Source of the DNA: Brachybacterium faecium DSM 4810
Lineage (GTDB): Bacteria; Actinomycetota; Actinomycetes; Actinomycetales; Dermabacteraceae
NCBI GenBank assembly: GCA_000023405.1
Contig: CP001643.1
Location: 3,348,001 to 3,412,000, forward strand
Reading direction: 5' to 3'
Length of the DNA: 64,000 nt
Of this stretch, positions 16,263 through 25,602 are shown piece by piece (position 1 is the first letter of the stretch; every line of letters starts with the position of its first letter). The notes under the pieces are model-generated. The model was given only the letters and a program-made list of their open reading frames with translations, had not been told where the DNA came from and did not search any database. A program made the position numbers and the translations under genes.

Positions 16263-17282
16263 ATGACCCGCTCGCCCGCCTCCGGTCCCGGCTCCGGGCG
16301 CGCCGGTCCCGCGGCGGACGTCGGCCGCTGGTTCTCCACCGCCACCACCGCGCCGCTGGAGGGCCCCGGCCCCACCCGCGGCGGCCCGCGCCTGCCCGCC
16401 TGGGGGCCGATGGAGGGCGCGCACTACGGCCGCCGCAGCGCGCCGGGAGAGGTCGACGCCGGGCTCGCCCTGCTGCCCGACCGCCCCGTCGCCGTCCTCA
16501 CCGGTGCCGGGATGTCCACCGGGTCGGGCCTGCCGGACTACCGCGGGCGCGATGCGGTGCCCCGCTCCCCCATGACCTACCAGGAGTTCATGGGCCACGA
16601 CCTGGCTCGTCGCCGCTACTGGGCCCGCTCGACCGTGGGCTGGGAGCAGTTCCGCACCGCCCGTCCGGGCCGGGCGCACCGCCTGCTCGCCGCTCTCGGC
16701 GACACGCTGTTCTCCCCCACGGCGGTGATCACCCAGAACGTGGACGGCCTGCACCAGGCCGCGGGCTCCGACCCCGTGATCGACCTGCACGGGCGCCTCG
16801 ACCGGGTGCGCTGCCAGCACTGCGATGCGCTGTCCTCGCGCCGGCTGCTCCACGAGCGGATGCTGATGATGAACCCCGAGCTCGCCGCTCGGCTGCCGGA
16901 GCTCGCGGCCGACGCCGCACAGGCACCCGACGGGGACGCCGAGGTGGACCGCACCAGCACGTTCCGGTACCCGCCGTGCCCGCTGTGCGGCGGGATCCTC
17001 AAGCCCGACGTGGTGTTCTTCGGGGAATCGGCGCGGCGGGAGGTGGTGACGGCCGCGTTCACCGCGCTCGAGGCCGCGCAGGCGCTGCTCGTGCTCGGCT
17101 CGAGCCTCACCGTGCAGTCCGGTCTGCGGTTCGTGCGGGCCGCCGTCCGCACCGGCACACCGATCGTGATCGTCAACGACGGCCCCACACGGGCGGACTC
17201 CCTCGCGACCCTGCGCGTCCACGGCCGGATCGAGGACATCCTGGCGGTGTGGGCCGGGGCTGCGGAGGAGCGGGCCGGGTAA
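16263..17282 (+). CDS. NAD-dependent protein deacylase, Sir2 family
   Basis: This 339-residue sirtuin removes acyl groups from lysines using NAD. The NAD-binding GAGMSTGSGLPDYRG begins at residue 81, the catalytic His is His176 in DLHGRLDRV preceded by QNVDGLH, and the zinc cysteines are Cys184/Cys187 (CQHC) and Cys239/Cys242 (CPLC). All key residues are present. An N-terminal extension of about 70 residues, rich in Pro/Gly, precedes the usual start of the fold, so a later start is possible. It stands alone between the binding-protein gene and pxpA and shows no link to either. Confidence 0.9.
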   Translation: MTRSPASGPGSGRAGPAADVGRWFSTATTAPLEGPGPTRGGPRLPAWGPMEGAHYGRRSAPGEVDAGLALLPDRPVAVLTGAGMSTGSGLPDYRGRDAVPRSPMTYQEFMGHDLARRRYWARSTVGWEQFRTARPGRAHRLLAALGDTLFSPTAVITQNVDGLHQAAGSDPVIDLHGRLDRVRCQHCDALSSRRLLHERMLMMNPELAARLPELAADAAQAPDGDAEVDRTSTFRYPPCPLCGGILKPDVVFFGESARREVVTAAFTALEAAQALLVLGSSLTVQSGLRFVRAAVRTGTPIVIVNDGPTRADSLATLRVHGRIEDILAVWAGAAEERAG

Positions 17283-17463
17283 GGCCTGCGGGGCGCGGCG
17301 GGGCGCGTGCGCCCGGGGCCGGGCGAGCGCAGTGACACGATGGGTCCACGCCACGCCACGGCACGACACGGCACGACGGGGCGGGGCGGGGCCGCACCCT
17401 GGCCGTCACGCACGGCGCGGCCTACGCTGACCTGCACTCCCCCGTCGGAAGGGAACGCCCACG

Positions 17464-18231
17464 ATGACCACCGCTCACCGCCCGCTCGACCTCAACGCCG
17501 ATCTCGGCGAGGGCGTCGGCGCCTGGTCGATGGGGGACGACGCGGCGATGCTCGAGGTGGTCACCACCGCGAACGTGGCCTGCGGCGGTCACGCCGGGGA
17601 CGCCGGGACCATGCGGGCCGCGACCCGGGCCGCGGCCGCCCGCGGCGTCGCGCTCACCGCGCACGTGGCCTACCCGGACCTGCAGGGGTTCGGCCGGCGC
17701 TTCCTCGATATCACCCCCGCAGACCTCACCGACCTGGTGATCGTGCAGGTGGGGGCGCTGCAGGCGATGGCCCGGGCGGAGGGTGCGCAGGTGCGGGGCG
17801 TGAAGCCGCACGGCGCGCTGTACAACGCGCTGGCCCATCACGAGGTGCAGGCCGCGGCGGTGGTGCGCGCCCTGCAGGAGCTCGGCGGACTGCCGCTGGT
17901 CGCCGCGCCCGGCGCCGTGGTCGTCGACGCGGCCCGCACCGCCGGGATCGCGGTGGTGCTCGAGGGCTTCGCCGACCGCGCCTACCTGCCCGACGGCACG
18001 CTCACCCCGCGCAGCGTCCCGGGCGCGGTGCTCACCGACCCCGCCGCGGTCACCGCGCAGGCCCTGTCGATCGCGACCGCTCGCGGTGTGCGCACCGCCG
18101 GCGGCGAGTGGGTCGAGCTGCCGGTCCGCTCGCTGTGCCTGCACGGGGACACGCCCGGCGCGGTGGCGCTCGCCCGCGCCGTGCGCGCCCGGCTCGAGGA
18201 CTCCGGCGTGCACCTCGAGGCGGCGCTGTGA
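17464..18231 (+). CDS. pxpA: 5-oxoprolinase subunit A (LamB/YcsF family)
   Basis: This 255-residue protein has the family signatures LDLNADLGEG at the N-terminus, NVACGGHAGD, and VKPHGALYNAL in the middle. With PxpB and PxpC it forms the ATP-dependent 5-oxoprolinase that converts pyroglutamate to glutamate. The stop overlaps the GTG start of the fused PxpB-PxpC gene (GTGA), so the two are cotranslated. GGAAGG lies 8 bases upstream of the start. Length and order match the family. Confidence 0.93.
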   Translation: MTTAHRPLDLNADLGEGVGAWSMGDDAAMLEVVTTANVACGGHAGDAGTMRAATRAAAARGVALTAHVAYPDLQGFGRRFLDITPADLTDLVIVQVGALQAMARAEGAQVRGVKPHGALYNALAHHEVQAAAVVRALQELGGLPLVAAPGAVVVDAARTAGIAVVLEGFADRAYLPDGTLTPRSVPGAVLTDPAAVTAQALSIATARGVRTAGGEWVELPVRSLCLHGDTPGAVALARAVRARLEDSGVHLEAAL

Positions 18232-20006
18232 GGGACCGCCTCGCACCGCCTCTCGCGGTGCACCGCGCCGGGGAGTCCGCCGTGCTGGCGGAGTACCCCG
18301 GCATCGAGGAGGTGCTGGCCGCGACGGCCGCGGTGCGGGCGCTCGCCCCCGCGCACCTGCGGGACCTCGTGCCCGCCGAGCGCACGCTCCTGCTGGCCGG
18401 GACCGCCGCCCGGGACGTGCCGGCCCTCACCGCGCTCCTGCGCGATCTGCCTCCCGCGCCCGCGCAGGACGGCACCGCCACCGAGGTCGCGGTGGGGATC
18501 GTCTACGACGGCGAGGACCTCGAAGAGGTCGCCGCGCTGCTGCGGATGAGCCCGGAGGCGCTCATCGACGCGCACAGCAGCATCACCTGGACCGCGGCCT
18601 TCGGCGGGTTCGCGCCCGGCTTCGCCTACCTGCTGCCGGATGCCGCGACCGCCGGCCCCGCACCGTCGGCGCAGCCCACGGGGCGCCGGGAGGAGGGCGA
18701 GGGGCCCGTCGATCCTCCCTGGGACGTGCCGCGCCGCAGCCAGCCGCGCACCGCGGTGCCCGCCGGCGCCGTCGGCCTCGCCGCCCGCTACTGCGGGATC
18801 TACCCGCGCTCCTCGCCCGGCGGCTGGCAGCTGATCGGCCGCAGCGACGCGGCGCTGTTCGACGTGGAGCGCGAACCGCCGGCCCTGCTCAGCCCCGGCA
18901 CTCGGGTGCGCTTCGTGCCCGAGCGGCCGACGGCGCGGGTCAGCGCAGGCAACACCGCCCTCGCGCAGGTCACCCGGGCGGCGCGGGAGGCTGCCGCACC
19001 GGTCCGTCGGGGGCGTCGCCGCGGCGCCGCGGGCGATCCTCCGCCGGTGCACGAGGTGCTCGAGGTGCTCTCCCCCGGCCCGCTCACCCTGTGCGAGGAC
19101 ACCGGCCGGCCCGGCCGCGCCGCGAGCGGGGTCTCCGCCTCCGGGGCTTTCGACCGCGGTGCGCTGATGCGGGCCAACCTCGCCGTCGGCAACCCTGCCG
19201 GGGCGGCGGCGCTCGAGAGCCTCGCCGGTCCGCTGCAGCTGCGGGCGCGGGCCGCGACCGTCGTCGCGCTCAGCGGCGCCCGGGCACCGCTGTCCGTGCA
19301 TCGCGCCGACGAGGACGGCGCCGACCTGGAGCTCACGGCGCAGGAGAGCCAGGAGCGGGCGATCGCCCTGGATCCCGGGGACCGGCTCGAGCTGGGCCCG
19401 GCGGCCGAGGGGCTGCGCCTGGTGCTCGCCGTCCGCGGCGGGCTGCAGGGGGCCGGCGCGCAGCGGGCCGTGCTCGGCTCCCTCTCCCGCGACACGCTCT
19501 CCGCGCTCGGCCCGGAGCCGCTGCGCGTCGGGGAGGTGCTGAGCGTCGGCCCCGAGCACGGTCTGGACGCCGTGCCGCCGGCCCCCGCGACGGAAGAGGC
19601 CGACGAGGTGGGGGAGGCCGGGGAGGCCCCGCCGGAGACGGTGCTCGAGGTGCCGGTGCATCCCGGGCCGCGCGATGCCCTGCTGGGCGCCGCGGCGCTC
19701 GCCCACCTGCTGGCCACGCCCTGGACGGTGCGCGCGGACTCGGACCGGGTGGGGGTGCGCCTGGACGGCGAGCCGCTGCCGGTGCCCGAGCAGGCCGCCT
19801 CGCTGCCGAGCGAGCCGATGGTGCCCGGCGCGATCCAGGTGCCGCCCTCGGGGCTGCCGGTCGTGTTCGGCCCGGACCATCCCACCACCGGCGGGTACCC
19901 GGTGCTCGCCGTGGTCCCGCGCGCGGGGCTGGACGCCCTCGCGCAGGCGGGCCCCGGCCTCACGGTGCGCTTCGTGACCGTCCCGGGAAGTCCGCGGCGC
20001 GGGTGA
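18228..20006 (+). CDS. pxpBC: 5-oxoprolinase subunits B and C, fused (KipI-KipA)
   Basis: This 592-residue protein joins two subunits that are usually separate. Residues 1 to about 250 are the PxpB/KipI part (HRAGESAVLAEYP, GFAPGFAYLLP, PRTAVPAGAVGLA); the rest is the PxpC/KipA part, a biotin-dependent-carboxyltransferase-like fold (LTLCEDTGRPGRAASGVSASGAFDRG, FGPDHPTTGGYPVLAVV). The start is the GTG overlapping the pxpA stop; the frame is open further upstream but inside pxpA. An Ala/Gly/Arg linker near residues 255-275 marks the fusion. It supplies the ATP-dependent activation half of oxoprolinase. Urea amidolyase ends share these folds, but no biotin domain is present. Confidence 0.9.
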   Translation: MRDRLAPPLAVHRAGESAVLAEYPGIEEVLAATAAVRALAPAHLRDLVPAERTLLLAGTAARDVPALTALLRDLPPAPAQDGTATEVAVGIVYDGEDLEEVAALLRMSPEALIDAHSSITWTAAFGGFAPGFAYLLPDAATAGPAPSAQPTGRREEGEGPVDPPWDVPRRSQPRTAVPAGAVGLAARYCGIYPRSSPGGWQLIGRSDAALFDVEREPPALLSPGTRVRFVPERPTARVSAGNTALAQVTRAAREAAAPVRRGRRRGAAGDPPPVHEVLEVLSPGPLTLCEDTGRPGRAASGVSASGAFDRGALMRANLAVGNPAGAAALESLAGPLQLRARAATVVALSGARAPLSVHRADEDGADLELTAQESQERAIALDPGDRLELGPAAEGLRLVLAVRGGLQGAGAQRAVLGSLSRDTLSALGPEPLRVGEVLSVGPEHGLDAVPPAPATEEADEVGEAGEAPPETVLEVPVHPGPRDALLGAAALAHLLATPWTVRADSDRVGVRLDGEPLPVPEQAASLPSEPMVPGAIQVPPSGLPVVFGPDHPTTGGYPVLAVVPRAGLDALAQAGPGLTVRFVTVPGSPRRG

Positions 20007-20069
20007 CGGCGCTCCGCGTCCGAGGCCGCCGACTCTGCTGGCCGGCACCGACGATGACACGATGTCCTC

Positions 20070-20561
20070 ATGCCACGTCTGCTTCCCGATCCGGCCTATT
20101 TCGCGTCCCTGCCCAAGGTGATCAGCTCCGGCGCGGTGATCCTGCGCGACGAGCACGATCACCTGGTGATCGAGAAGCCGAACTACCGCGACCACTGGCT
20201 GCTGCCCGGCGGCGGCGTCGACGCCGGGGAGGACGCGCGCGAGTGCGCCCAGCGCGAGCTGTGGGAGGAGCTCGGCCTCGAGGTCGAGGTGGGCCGCCTG
20301 CTCACGGTGGACTGGCTCCCCTCGAGCGCGGTGCGCAGCTCCCCGATGGGGGTGCACTTCCTCTTCGACGCCGGCGTGATCCCCCGCGCCGAGCTCGAGG
20401 CGACGGTGGTGCCGCAGGCCTCCGAGCTCGACGACTGGGCGCTGATCCCCGACTCCGAGGCGCATCTGCTCTCCCCCTGGGGCGCCTCGCGGGTGGAGCG
20501 GGCGCTCGCGGTGCTGCGCGGCGAGGCCGAGGTCGAGTTCGTCTCCTACCCGCTGCGCTGA
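20070..20561 (+). CDS. Nudix hydrolase
   Basis: This 163-residue protein contains a complete Nudix box at residues 48-70 (GX5EX7REUXEEXGU, with Glu54, Arg62, Glu63, Glu66 and Glu67), which binds metal and cleaves nucleoside diphosphates linked to another group. The rest shows no specificity motif, so the substrate is unknown. It stands alone. The upstream GATGACACGATG has no clear ribosome site, so the mRNA may have a very short leader. Confidence 0.88.
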   Translation: MPRLLPDPAYFASLPKVISSGAVILRDEHDHLVIEKPNYRDHWLLPGGGVDAGEDARECAQRELWEELGLEVEVGRLLTVDWLPSSAVRSSPMGVHFLFDAGVIPRAELEATVVPQASELDDWALIPDSEAHLLSPWGASRVERALAVLRGEAEVEFVSYPLR

Positions 20562-20802
20562 GCGGGCGCGCTCACCGGGGCCGCGGGGCGGGCTCCCCGT
20601 GCCGCCGGGTCCCGGTCCGTCGGCCCCGCCGCGCACCGCATGAACTGCAATGAATCCGAGACCTCCCCCTTGTTCTCACAGTGACCAGGAGGGAGACGGC
20701 CCGGCCCCGCCTGCGCGCCCTCCGCGTGTGATCCATGCCCCAGGAGATTCCTCGCGAGTGCGCCATGATGTGCCCACCGTGTCCCTGTCGACGGAGATGA
20801 GA

Positions 20803-22254
20803 ATGAGCCCCTCGACCACCACCCCGCCCGCCGCGACCACCGCCTCCGGCCCGCTGACCAGGTCACAGCGCCTGGACCGGCTGCCCTTCACCCGCAAGCA
20901 CGGGAAGCTGCTGGGCGCCTCCGGCATCGGCTGGGCGCTGGACGCGATGGACGTCGGCCTGATCTCCTTCGTGATCGCGGCGCTGAGCGTCCACTGGGAG
21001 CTGAGCAAGTCCGACGGCTCGCTCATCGCCTCCGCCGGATTCGCCGGCATGGCGATCGGCGCGAGCGTGGGCGGCCTGCTGGCCGACCGGATCGGCCGCC
21101 GCTCCGTCTTCGCGCTGACCCTGCTGATCTACGGCCTGGCCACCGGCGCCTCCGCCCTCGCGATGGGGGTGGGCGCGCTGATCGTGCTGCGCTTCATCGT
21201 GGGCCTCGGCCTCGGCGCGGAGCTTCCCGTCGCCTCGACCCTGATGAGCGAGTTCGCACCGGCCCGGATCCGCGGCCGCGTGATCGTGTGGCTCGAGGCG
21301 TTCTGGGCGCTGGGCTGGATCCTCGCGGCGGTGATCGGCACCTTCGTCGCCGCCTCGGGGCCGACGGGCTGGCGCTGGGCGCTCGCCGTCGGCCTCGTGC
21401 CCGCCGCGTACTCGCTGGTGATCCGGCTCGGAATGCCCGAATCGGTGCGATTCCTGGAGCGGAAGGGCCGCACCGAGGAAGCGGAGCGGGTGGTGCGCAG
21501 CTTCGAGGAGGCCGCCGGGATCGACGCCCCCGGGCCCGCCTCCGCGGCCGCGGAGGCGGGCCAGGTCGGAGCCGGCGGGGCTGCCGCCGAGGGGCCGGTC
21601 GCGGCCGCAGGACGGGTCGCGGCCGACGAGGTCGGCACCATCCCCGCCGCGGACCAGGTCGAGACCAGCGGCGGGATCTGGTCGGCACCGCTGCGCGCCC
21701 GCACCGCCGGGCTGTGGGCGGTGTGGTTCTGCATCAACCTCTCCTACTACGGCGCCTTCATCTGGATCCCGACCCTGCTGGTGGACCGCGGATTCGACCT
21801 CACCCGCTCCTTCGCCTTCACGCTGATCATCACCCTCGCCCAGATCCCCGGCTACGCCGCGGCGGCCTGGCTGATCGAGGTGCTCGGGCGGCGCTGGACC
21901 CTCACCGTCTTCCTCGCCGGCTCCGCCGTGGCGGCCACCTGCTACGGCCTCGCGGACTCGGAGGCGACGATCATCGCCGCAGGCTGCGCGCTGAGCTTCT
22001 TCAACCTCGGCGCCTGGGGCGCGCTGTACGCGATCGGACCGGAGCTCTACCCGACCCGGGTGCGCGGCACGGGCACCGGTGCGGCCGCCGCCTTCGGGCG
22101 CATCGCCTCGATGCTCGCGCCCTTCCTGGTGCCGGTGTTCCTGGTGGCGGGCGGCCAGGTGGCCGTCTTCGTCGCCTTCTCGATCGCCTTCGCCCTGGCC
22201 GCGGCGGCGGCCTTCACCCTCCCCGAGCAGCGCGGCAAGGCTCTCGCGGAGTAG
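20803..22254 (+). CDS. MFS transporter (metabolite:H+ symporter type)
   Basis: This 483-residue membrane protein has 12 predicted helices. MFS motif A follows helix 2 (GGLLADRIGRRSVF), and GWALDAMDVGLISFVI and GLGLGAELPVASTLMSEF are typical of the metabolite/aromatic-acid symporters (NiaP, AAHS-like). The start at 20803 is chosen for GGAG 6 bases upstream; an in-frame ATG two codons earlier overlaps that site. The loop between helices 6 and 7 holds an Ala/Gly-rich insert of about 50 residues that family members normally lack. The substrate is unknown. It ends at a strong hairpin. Confidence 0.87.
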   Translation: MSPSTTTPPAATTASGPLTRSQRLDRLPFTRKHGKLLGASGIGWALDAMDVGLISFVIAALSVHWELSKSDGSLIASAGFAGMAIGASVGGLLADRIGRRSVFALTLLIYGLATGASALAMGVGALIVLRFIVGLGLGAELPVASTLMSEFAPARIRGRVIVWLEAFWALGWILAAVIGTFVAASGPTGWRWALAVGLVPAAYSLVIRLGMPESVRFLERKGRTEEAERVVRSFEEAAGIDAPGPASAAAEAGQVGAGGAAAEGPVAAAGRVAADEVGTIPAADQVETSGGIWSAPLRARTAGLWAVWFCINLSYYGAFIWIPTLLVDRGFDLTRSFAFTLIITLAQIPGYAAAAWLIEVLGRRWTLTVFLAGSAVAATCYGLADSEATIIAAGCALSFFNLGAWGALYAIGPELYPTRVRGTGTGAAAAFGRIASMLAPFLVPVFLVAGGQVAVFVAFSIAFALAAAAAFTLPEQRGKALAE

Positions 22255-22261
22255 CCCTCGT

Positions 22262-22297
22262 GCAGCGGGCGTTCCGAGGAGTCGGAACGCCCGCTGC
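22262..22297. terminator. Bidirectional terminator hairpin
   Basis: A perfect 15-base-pair stem (GCAGCGGGCGTTCCG and its complement) surrounds the 6-base loop AGGAGT. It lies in the 67-base gap between the convergent MFS and isomerase genes, so it can stop both. No U-run follows, as is common in high-GC actinobacteria. Confidence 0.8.
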
Positions 22298-22321
22298 GCA
22301 GCGGTCGAGGGGCAGGTGCTC

Positions 22322-22792
22322 TCAGGCCTCGTCGAGCGAGCCGTCGTAGGCGCAGATGGCGTCGACCTTCGCGGCCGAGGAGGACTCCGGATCGAACTCC
22401 AGGTCCAGCCACACCTTCACCAGCTCCTTCGCGAGCTCGAGGCCCACGACCCGCTCGCCCATGCACAGCACCTGCGCGTTGTTCGAGAGCACGGAGCGCT
22501 GCACGGAGTAGAGATCGTGCGCGGTCACGGCGCGGACGCCGGAGACCTTGTTCGCCGCGATCGCGACGCCCAGGCCCGTGCCGCAGATCAGCAGCGCCCG
22601 GTCCGCCTCGCCGGCGGCGACCTTCTCCGCCGCGGCGACCGCGACGTTGGGGTAGTAGGTGCCGTCCTCGCGGCCGGTGACGCCGACGTCGATGACCTCG
22701 TCGACGCGCGGGTCGTTCTCCAGCAGGTCCTTCAGGGCGCTCTTGTGGCCCACACCGGCGTTGTCCGATCCGGTGACGATCTTCCAGCCCAT
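22322..22792 (-). CDS. RpiB/LacAB-family sugar-phosphate isomerase, probably for D-erythrulose 4-phosphate
   Basis: This 156-residue isomerase carries the family signature CGTGLGVAIAANK with the catalytic Cys70. The usual substrate motif GADHAG of ribose-5-phosphate isomerase B reads GSDNAG here (His replaced by Asn at 11), and the later His of RpiB is also not evident, which points to a substrate other than ribose 5-phosphate. RpiB-type proteins beside a DhaK-type kinase turn D-erythrulose 4-phosphate into D-erythrose 4-phosphate in the tetritol pathways of Mycolicibacterium smegmatis; I infer the same here. GAAGGAGA precedes the start. It is the last gene of the leftward operon. Confidence 0.8.
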   Translation of the reverse strand: MGWKIVTGSDNAGVGHKSALKDLLENDPRVDEVIDVGVTGREDGTYYPNVAVAAAEKVAAGEADRALLICGTGLGVAIAANKVSGVRAVTAHDLYSVQRSVLSNNAQVLCMGERVVGLELAKELVKVWLDLEFDPESSSAAKVDAICAYDGSLDEA

Positions 22793-22877
22793 GATGAGTC
22801 TCCTTCGTTCGAGATGAGAGGTGGGATGAGGGGACGCGGTGCGGGGCGCGGCGGCGCCGCGCCCGCGGCCCGAGGTG

Positions 22878-24614
22878 TCAGCCGGCCAGCTGCTCGCCGA
22901 GCAAGGTGACGATCTTCGAGAAGGAGATCGCCCCCGGGTCGGGCGTGCCCACGGACTTGTCGCCGTGGTTGCGGGCGCGGCCCATCCGGGCGGCGATGTC
23001 GGCCGTGGCCTCGGCGGCCTCGACCGCCCGCGCGGCGGCGGTGGCCACGGCGCTCGCGGCGGAGCCGGCCGGCGCGTCGGACCCTCCGTCGGCCCCCGGG
23101 TCAGCCTCCGCGAGCGCCTCGCGGAACGGCACCGCGGCGTCGACCATGGTCTTGTCGCCCGGCGTCGCGCCGCCGAGCCGCTCGACGGCCTCGACCGCCT
23201 GCACGAGACCGCTCAGCAGCTGCTCGCCGGTCACGGCGGCATCGTCGGCGAAGGCGCTGCCGAGGCTGGTCAGCGCCGCGCCCCAGAGCGCGCCGGAGGT
23301 GCCGCCGGCCTCGGCCGACCACGCCGCCCCGGCCTGCACCAGCACGGTGCGGGCGCCGCAGCCGCCCTCCACGGTGCGGCGGGCCGCGGCGTGCGCGGCG
23401 CGGGAGCCGAGCACCATGCCCTGCCCGTGGTCGCCGTCGCCGGCGATCTGGTCCATCCGCCCCAGCTCCGGCTCGAGCTCGACCAGCAGCTCCTCGACCG
23501 CGCCGAGCACGCCGGCGATCCGCTCCGCAGAGGCGCGGGACTCCTCGGTCGCCTCGGGGATCGGGTCCTCCCCCGGGGTGTAGAGCTCGCCGCGCTCCTC
23601 GCCGAGGTCCCCCTCGACGGTGCCGCCGCGGCGGAAGGCGGGGGCGTCGGCCGGGGCCAGCCACAGCGCCTCGAGCTCCTCGTCAAGCCGCATCACGGTG
23701 AGGGACAGCCCGGCCATGTCGAGGCTCGTCACGTGCTCGCCCACCTCGGGGCGCACGATGGTCAGCCCCGCCTCCTCGAGCAGCTGCGCGGCGTGCTTCC
23801 ACACCACGAACATCTCCTCGTGCTTCACGGTGCCGAGCCCGTTGAGCACCACCGCGACACGATCCGAGGCCAGCTCCGGGGTCTCCTCCAGCACCCCGTC
23901 GACCAGCACCTTCGCGAGCTCCTTCGCCGAGGGCATGGGCTGCTCGTCGATGCCGGGCTCGCCGTGGATGCCCAGGCCGATCGCCATCTTCCCCTCGGGG
24001 ACGTGGAACAGGGCGTCCTCGGCCCCGGGCAGCGTGCAGCCGTCGAAGGCGACCCCGAGCGAGCGGGTGGCGTCGTTCGCCTTCCACGCCAGGCGCTCGG
24101 CCTCGTCGAGATCGGCGCCGGCCTGGATCGCGGCGCCGGCGATCTTGAACACCGGCAGGTCGCCGGCGATGCCGCGGCGGTCGCGGTGCTCACCGGCCCG
24201 GCCCGAGGCGATGTCGTCGCTGACCGCGACGATCCGCACATCGATCCCCTCTGCGCGCAGCGTCGAGGCGGCGACCCCGAAGTGGAGCACGTCCCCGGCG
24301 TAATGGCCGAAGCCGAGGATCACGCCCCCGCCGTTCTCGGCATTCTTGGCGACCGCGTAGACCTGGTCCGAGGAGGGCGAGGAGAAGATGTTGCCGCAGG
24401 GGGCGCCGTGGGCGAAGCCGCCGCCCACCCAGCCGGCGAAGGCCGGGTAGTGGCCGGAGCCGCCGCCGACCACGAGCGCCGGCTGCCCGGCCGGGGTGGC
24501 GCGCTTGCGGACCACACCGCCGTGCACCTGCAGCAGCTCCTCGGGATGCGCGGCCACCAACCCCTCCACGGCGTCGGCGGGGAAGGTCTTCGGATCGTCG
24601 AACAGGTAGGTCAC
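22878..24614 (-). CDS. DhaK-DhaL fusion kinase, probably erythrulose kinase
   Basis: This 578-residue ATP-dependent kinase fuses a DhaK domain (GGGSGHYPAFAGWVGGG near residue 50; substrate-binding His217 in GLGIHGEPG) to a DhaL nucleotide domain (AGDGDHGQGM, with the Asp cluster that binds Mg-ATP, and GDKTMVDAAVPF). The start is the GTG at 24614, which follows GAGGAG. Fusions of this type phosphorylate dihydroxyacetone or, in tetritol pathways, D- or L-erythrulose. The neighbours (two polyol dehydrogenases and an RpiB-type isomerase) favour erythrulose. A low-complexity Ala/Gly/Asp insert in DhaL is species-specific. Confidence 0.85.
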   Translation of the reverse strand: MTYLFDDPKTFPADAVEGLVAAHPEELLQVHGGVVRKRATPAGQPALVVGGGSGHYPAFAGWVGGGFAHGAPCGNIFSSPSSDQVYAVAKNAENGGGVILGFGHYAGDVLHFGVAASTLRAEGIDVRIVAVSDDIASGRAGEHRDRRGIAGDLPVFKIAGAAIQAGADLDEAERLAWKANDATRSLGVAFDGCTLPGAEDALFHVPEGKMAIGLGIHGEPGIDEQPMPSAKELAKVLVDGVLEETPELASDRVAVVLNGLGTVKHEEMFVVWKHAAQLLEEAGLTIVRPEVGEHVTSLDMAGLSLTVMRLDEELEALWLAPADAPAFRRGGTVEGDLGEERGELYTPGEDPIPEATEESRASAERIAGVLGAVEELLVELEPELGRMDQIAGDGDHGQGMVLGSRAAHAAARRTVEGGCGARTVLVQAGAAWSAEAGGTSGALWGAALTSLGSAFADDAAVTGEQLLSGLVQAVEAVERLGGATPGDKTMVDAAVPFREALAEADPGADGGSDAPAGSAASAVATAAARAVEAAEATADIAARMGRARNHGDKSVGTPDPGAISFSKIVTLLGEQLAG

Positions 24615-24762
24615 GGCGCTCTCTCCTCTGGCGGGGTGGCTTCTCTGGTGGGCGGCGTCCCGGGCGGGCGTCTGCGGCCGCAAGGCGTCCGGGGCGGACG
24701 GGATGGAGGGTGGACGGGCGGTGCCGCCGCGGCCGGGCGGGCCCCGGCGGTCCCGGTGCGGC

Positions 24763-25548
24763 TCAGGCGGCGGTGTAGCCGCCGTCGATCGAGAGGATCG
24801 AGCCGGTCACGAAGCTGCTGGCGTCGGCCGCGAGGTACACCGCGGCGCCCGCGAGCTCCTCCGGCTCGCCGGGACGGCCCATCGGGGTCATCAGGTTCCA
24901 CTGATCGATCTGCGGGCCGCCGGCCTCGTAGAAGCCGCGGGTCAGCTCGGTGCGCATGTACCCCGGCGCGATCGCGTTGACCCGCACCCCGCGCTCGGCC
25001 CACTCGAGGGCGGCGCTGCGCGTCAGGTTGTGCACGGCCGCCTTGGAGGCGTTGTACGAGGCCTGGGTCTGGGGGATGTTGGCGATGATGCCGCTCATCG
25101 AGCCGGTGTTGATGATGCTGCCGCGGCCGCGCTCGAGCATCTTCCGGCCCACGGCGGAGAGCACGTGGTAGACGCCGTCGAGGTTCAGGCTCATCACGGC
25201 GCGCCACTTCTCGCCGTCGCCGTCCTCGAGGGGGTGGTGGATGGTGCGGCCGGCGTTGTTCAGCAGGATCTCGATGCCGCCCGCCTCCTCGTCGATCTCG
25301 GCGACGACGCGCTCGACCATCGCCTGGTCGGTGACGTCCAGGTGGCGGTAGCTGACGCTGACGCCGGTCGCGGCGGCGAGCTCCTCGGCCGCGGCGCGCC
25401 CGGTCTCGTCGTCGATGTCGGCCAGCACGATCGGGGCGCCGTGCTCGGCGAGGCCGCGGGCCATCGCCAGGCCCAGGCCCTTCGCGCCGCCGGTGACCAG
25501 CGCGGTGCGGCCGGTCAGGTCGAACAGGGGGGAGATGCTCTGTGCCAT
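24763..25548 (-). CDS. Short-chain dehydrogenase, candidate D-threitol/polyol dehydrogenase
   Basis: This 261-residue SDR has the cofactor motif TGGAKGLG (residues 19-26), NNAG (97-100) and the catalytic Ser150, Tyr165 and Lys169 (YNASK). Asp44 after the second strand (LADIDD) favours NAD over NADP. It sits third in the operon, between the MFS transporter and the DhaKL kinase. SDRs in this position oxidise D-threitol to D-erythrulose in described tetritol pathways; other polyols are possible. Confidence 0.82.
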   Translation of the reverse strand: MAQSISPLFDLTGRTALVTGGAKGLGLAMARGLAEHGAPIVLADIDDETGRAAAEELAAATGVSVSYRHLDVTDQAMVERVVAEIDEEAGGIEILLNNAGRTIHHPLEDGDGEKWRAVMSLNLDGVYHVLSAVGRKMLERGRGSIINTGSMSGIIANIPQTQASYNASKAAVHNLTRSAALEWAERGVRVNAIAPGYMRTELTRGFYEAGGPQIDQWNLMTPMGRPGEPEELAGAAVYLAADASSFVTGSILSIDGGYTAA

Positions 25549-25602
25549 GTCAGGCTCCTTCAGGGGGTCGGTGGATCTCGGGGAGGAGGGGGCGCGGGGT
25601 GC

